A stretch of 7,188 bases of DNA, from positions 1 through 7,188 of the forward strand of contig SFKZ01000041.1 of assembly GCA_004553595.1 (NCBI GenBank), written 5' to 3'. This DNA comes from Methanobrevibacter ruminantium. Its GTDB lineage: Archaea > Methanobacteriota > Methanobacteria > Methanobacteriales > Methanobacteriaceae. Position 1 is the stretch's first letter. Every line of letters starts with the position of its first letter. This document shows positions 5,339 to 7,188 of the stretch, piece after piece. The notes beneath the pieces are model-generated. The model was not told where the DNA came from, ran no database searches, and saw only the letters and a program-made list of their open reading frames with translations. The translations under genes were made by a program, and so were the position numbers.

Positions 5339-5680
5339 ATGGATTATAAAATTTGGATAGCCTCATACTTTGTTTCTTCTCCGCCCTATCCGATAGAAGT
5401 TCCTAAAGAAAAAATAGAGTCTCAAGTCTGCTGCTGGAAAACCGAAGAAACCGTATGGCATCATATCGGCACAGTCGATTCTCTCGAAGCAGCCCGCTAT
5501 CTGGTTGAAAATGACCGTGGCTTGTACAAAGATTCTGAAGTCAATGTCTACTACCTTGAATGTGAACCTTCGGACGAATTATTCTATTCTTTTGCCAAAA
5601 TAGAGTATGGCGATACTATTGAGTATTACGACTGGTATGTTCCGGGGAAGGAAACTCGGTATGGGAGAAGATTCAAATAA
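5339..5680 (+). CDS. Full-length repeated orphan protein (copy 3)
   Basis: The 113-residue protein starts MDYKIWIASYF, chosen because GGGAG (5327-5331) lies 7 nt upstream; the frame is open further back to 5183 but without a ribosome site. It has an N-terminal part of ~51 residues (including PPYPIEVPKEK and CCW) followed by the 60-residue module found in three places here, and a two-residue tail FK. It is acidic and rich in Tyr, Trp and Glu, with no signal peptide, membrane helix or catalytic signature I can recognise; a small alpha/beta cytoplasmic fold is likely. The two other copies in the window are cut at different N-terminal points, making this the only candidate for a working gene. Neighbouring defence genes are on the opposite strand. 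An immunity-like or defence-linked role is possible but unsupported. Confidence 0.75.
   Translation: MDYKIWIASYFVSSPPYPIEVPKEKIESQVCCWKTEETVWHHIGTVDSLEAARYLVENDRGLYKDSEVNVYYLECEPSDELFYSFAKIEYGDTIEYYDWYVPGKETRYGRRFK
5492..5671 (+). repeat. 180-bp conserved module, copy 3 (in the intact gene)
   Basis: Same length and codon-aligned edges as 99-278 and 1911-2090. By eye it has 6 differences from copy 2, including S/L, V/I and C/W changes, and 13 from copy 1. Confidence 0.9.
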
Positions 5681-5681
5681 C

Positions 5682-5721
5682 TAGAAAGGCTTGAAGTCTC
5701 CTTTTTCATCAAGCCTTTCTA
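5682..5721. terminator. 13-bp perfect hairpin between convergent genes
   Basis: TAGAAAGGCTTGA (5682-5694) and its exact complement (5709-5721) enclose a 14-nt loop. It begins 2 nt after the orphan-gene stop and ends 15 nt before the stop of the convergent GHKL gene, a classic place for a shared terminator. The stem is strong and contains a GC-rich core, but neither strand has a U-tract after it, so termination would be atypical. Confidence 0.6.
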
Positions 5722-5735
5722 ATTACGTCCAATAA

Positions 5736-7076
5736 TTAGTTCTCCCTATACACTTCATTCTCTGTTCGATTTCTAAATTCTATCCCTAATTTTTCTTTTA
5801 AGAATTCTCGAAGGACAAATACTTCAATTTTTCTGTTACTTCTTATGTCATCCAAATAATAATGTGTATAGTCGCTCTCATTTTCTTTTGGAATAATCTT
5901 AAGAATTCTTGATTTTTGAGAAACATCTGTTACTTCATCATTAATTTTTAAATTTACATCCCAGCAGATAATAGAATGTGTATTTTCAAATGAATGATTA
6001 AAAACTTTATCAAGACGATTTTTGAATTCCACATAATATAATTTTGCATTTTTTGCAGGAATATTGCCTTTGTCTTTTACTATAACATCAATACCTGCAT
6101 GAGTATCATAGTCAATTATTTCAAAAGGGAATAAATCTTTTTCTATTTGTGATAATTGCATATAGAGAGAAAAGACACCTTGTTCTTGTAGAGGAGTAGT
6201 TAGTCTTACTCCCTTATAATCTGCAATTTTTGATTTATTTATATATGATATTCGTTTCTCAAAATCGCTTTTTTCTCTTTTTACAGAAGAAACAGCCTCA
6301 ACCTGGCTTTCAAGATAATCAATATCTGACCAATCACTACTTTCAATTATTGAGTCATAAATCTCTTTTACACAGTTATATAAATCCTGCATTATTTCAG
6401 TAGGGGTATTCTCGATTGAACCTCTATTTGCAGTTAACTTCAATTCTTGACAATTTACAAATGCATGAAATCTTGTAAATTCATTACCTTTTTTAACAAT
6501 CCATTCATTTTTTCTCTGAATTGGTAAATAATCTTTACATAACCATAAACCATACCGCTCTTGTACTGTATATGAGCCTTCTGGAGCAGAGTATCCTGGA
6601 TGTTTTATCATTTCATTGTAGTCATATTTTACTCTTGAACCTTCAATATAGAAAACTGCATCAAATTTAATTTCAGGAAAATTTTTTAATAAGCAGTTTT
6701 GCTTTACTATTTTTTTACAATACCATTTAGGTGCATCAACATTATACTTGTCAAATAATTCAGTTACAGAAAGACTTTCTTTTTCAGGGAAAACATGACC
6801 AAATTTAATCGATTCAAATTTATCTTCATCAATTCCCTTTAATAATAATTGAACATCTTTATTTTCATTTTTACCAAAAACTCTTTCAATTGAGCCCATT
6901 TTTGTAAACCAAAGAATATAGTCTTTTACAATCTTATGCGTAAATCTATCACGTCTATTATTATTATAGCCATATATTGATATTTTTGTGCCATGAACGT
7001 TATTATCACAAATAGATTCTGTTACATTCACTTCTGGTATTTTTTTGCAATATAAATTTTTCTTTGGTTGATTCAT
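5736..7076 (-). CDS. GHKL ATPase lacking its N-terminal ATP-binding boxes, with PD-(D/E)XK-like C-terminus
   Basis: The 446-residue frame begins inside a Hsp90/MutL-like GHKL ATPase. HGTKISIYGYN (28-38) matches the G3-type strand, followed by KDYILWFTKMGSIE (51-64) and the transducer-like part with FVNCQELKLTANRGS (206-220). The Asn box and the DxGxG and GxGxxG loops that bind ATP, normally ~150-200 residues upstream, are absent. The C-terminal ~130 residues hold GIDVIV (D330) and YYVEFKN (E350, K352), the D...ExK spacing of PD-(D/E)XK nucleases, then FNHSFENTHSIICWD, typical of this ATPase group. The ATG at 7076 has no ribosome site; the frame stays open 12 codons further to a TGA. I read this as a 5'-deleted gene whose remaining frame is undamaged. 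Full relatives are thought to act on DNA in defence, but here ATPase activity should be lost. Confidence 0.7.
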   Translation of the reverse strand: MNQPKKNLYCKKIPEVNVTESICDNNVHGTKISIYGYNNNRRDRFTHKIVKDYILWFTKMGSIERVFGKNENKDVQLLLKGIDEDKFESIKFGHVFPEKESLSVTELFDKYNVDAPKWYCKKIVKQNCLLKNFPEIKFDAVFYIEGSRVKYDYNEMIKHPGYSAPEGSYTVQERYGLWLCKDYLPIQRKNEWIVKKGNEFTRFHAFVNCQELKLTANRGSIENTPTEIMQDLYNCVKEIYDSIIESSDWSDIDYLESQVEAVSSVKREKSDFEKRISYINKSKIADYKGVRLTTPLQEQGVFSLYMQLSQIEKDLFPFEIIDYDTHAGIDVIVKDKGNIPAKNAKLYYVEFKNRLDKVFNHSFENTHSIICWDVNLKINDEVTDVSQKSRILKIIPKENESDYTHYYLDDIRSNRKIEVFVLREFLKEKLGIEFRNRTENEVYREN

Positions 7077-7135
7077 CTCTGCAAGAAAACTGGAATAGTC
7101 AATATTAGTTCAGTGCCTAAATACCCCAAATTTAT

Positions 7136-7188
7136 TTAAGCAGCATTCTTTACAGAAGCTGTTCTTTCCCTGTATACAGCAGGAGGAA
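7136..7188 (-). CDS. C-terminal end of a gene entering from the right edge (partial)
   Basis: One minus-strand frame is open from the window edge and ends PPAVYRERTASVKNAA at a TAA (7136-7138), with a basic, protein-like tail. Too little is visible to name it. The 57 nt between it and the ATG of the GHKL gene carry no ribosome site, fitting a deletion junction in that gap. Confidence 0.4.
   Translation of the reverse strand, partial: PPAVYRERTASVKNAA

Noticed and set aside
99..5671. Three near-identical repeats considered as an insertion sequence or CRISPR
   Set aside because: There are no terminal inverted repeats, transposase or regular short spacing; the repeats are 180 bp coding segments kilobases apart.

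Overview
The window is about 7.2 kb of AT-rich accessory DNA from a low-GC bacterium. Codon use, strong GGAGG-type ribosome sites and the gene families (RelB/PIN toxin-antitoxin, HTH-Fic, FRG, DUF262/DUF1524) suit a host-associated anaerobe such as a Treponema or a clostridial Firmicute. No gene here fixes the taxon, so this is an inference. There is no rRNA, tRNA, CRISPR array, transposase or housekeeping gene.

Layout, left to right. Positions 1-287 hold the probable tail of a + strand gene and a 5'-truncated copy of a repeated orphan gene. Positions 396-1105 are a minus-strand toxin-antitoxin operon: a RelB/DinJ-type antitoxin followed after 2 nt by a PIN-domain toxin. A strongly phased operator/promoter lies upstream, and an integron attC-like half site overlaps the toxin stop codon. 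Positions 1242-1832 are a chimeric pseudogene: the HTH start of a Fic-type protein, frameshifted, then joined to the frameshifted C-terminal end of a UvrA-like ABC ATPase. Positions 1848-2111 carry the second copy of the orphan gene, back to back with that pseudogene. Positions 2108-4872 are a minus-strand defence-like pair: an intact FRG-domain gene followed by a GmrSD-like DUF262-DUF1524 gene broken by a single-base frameshift. Positions 4947-5201 are a small unrecognised minus-strand gene or remnant. Positions 5339-5680 are the only full-length copy of the orphan gene. Positions 5736-7076 encode a GHKL-type ATPase lacking its N-terminal ATP-binding boxes but retaining a PD-(D/E)XK-like C-terminal domain. 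Positions 7136-7188 are the end of another minus-strand gene.

The common thread is an island of defence and stress genes, most of them truncated, fused or frameshifted, interspersed with three copies of one module. That module is exactly 60 codons (180 bp), with no indels between copies and few differences (6 to 13 by eye). Its edges are sharp: where copies 2 and 3 can be compared just upstream, identity drops abruptly, and all three copies diverge right after the same 3' end. This points to recombination or gene conversion using a fixed segment. The FRG plus DUF262/DUF1524 pair and the repeated 180-bp module are the most interesting items. No function can be assigned to the repeated protein from sequence alone.
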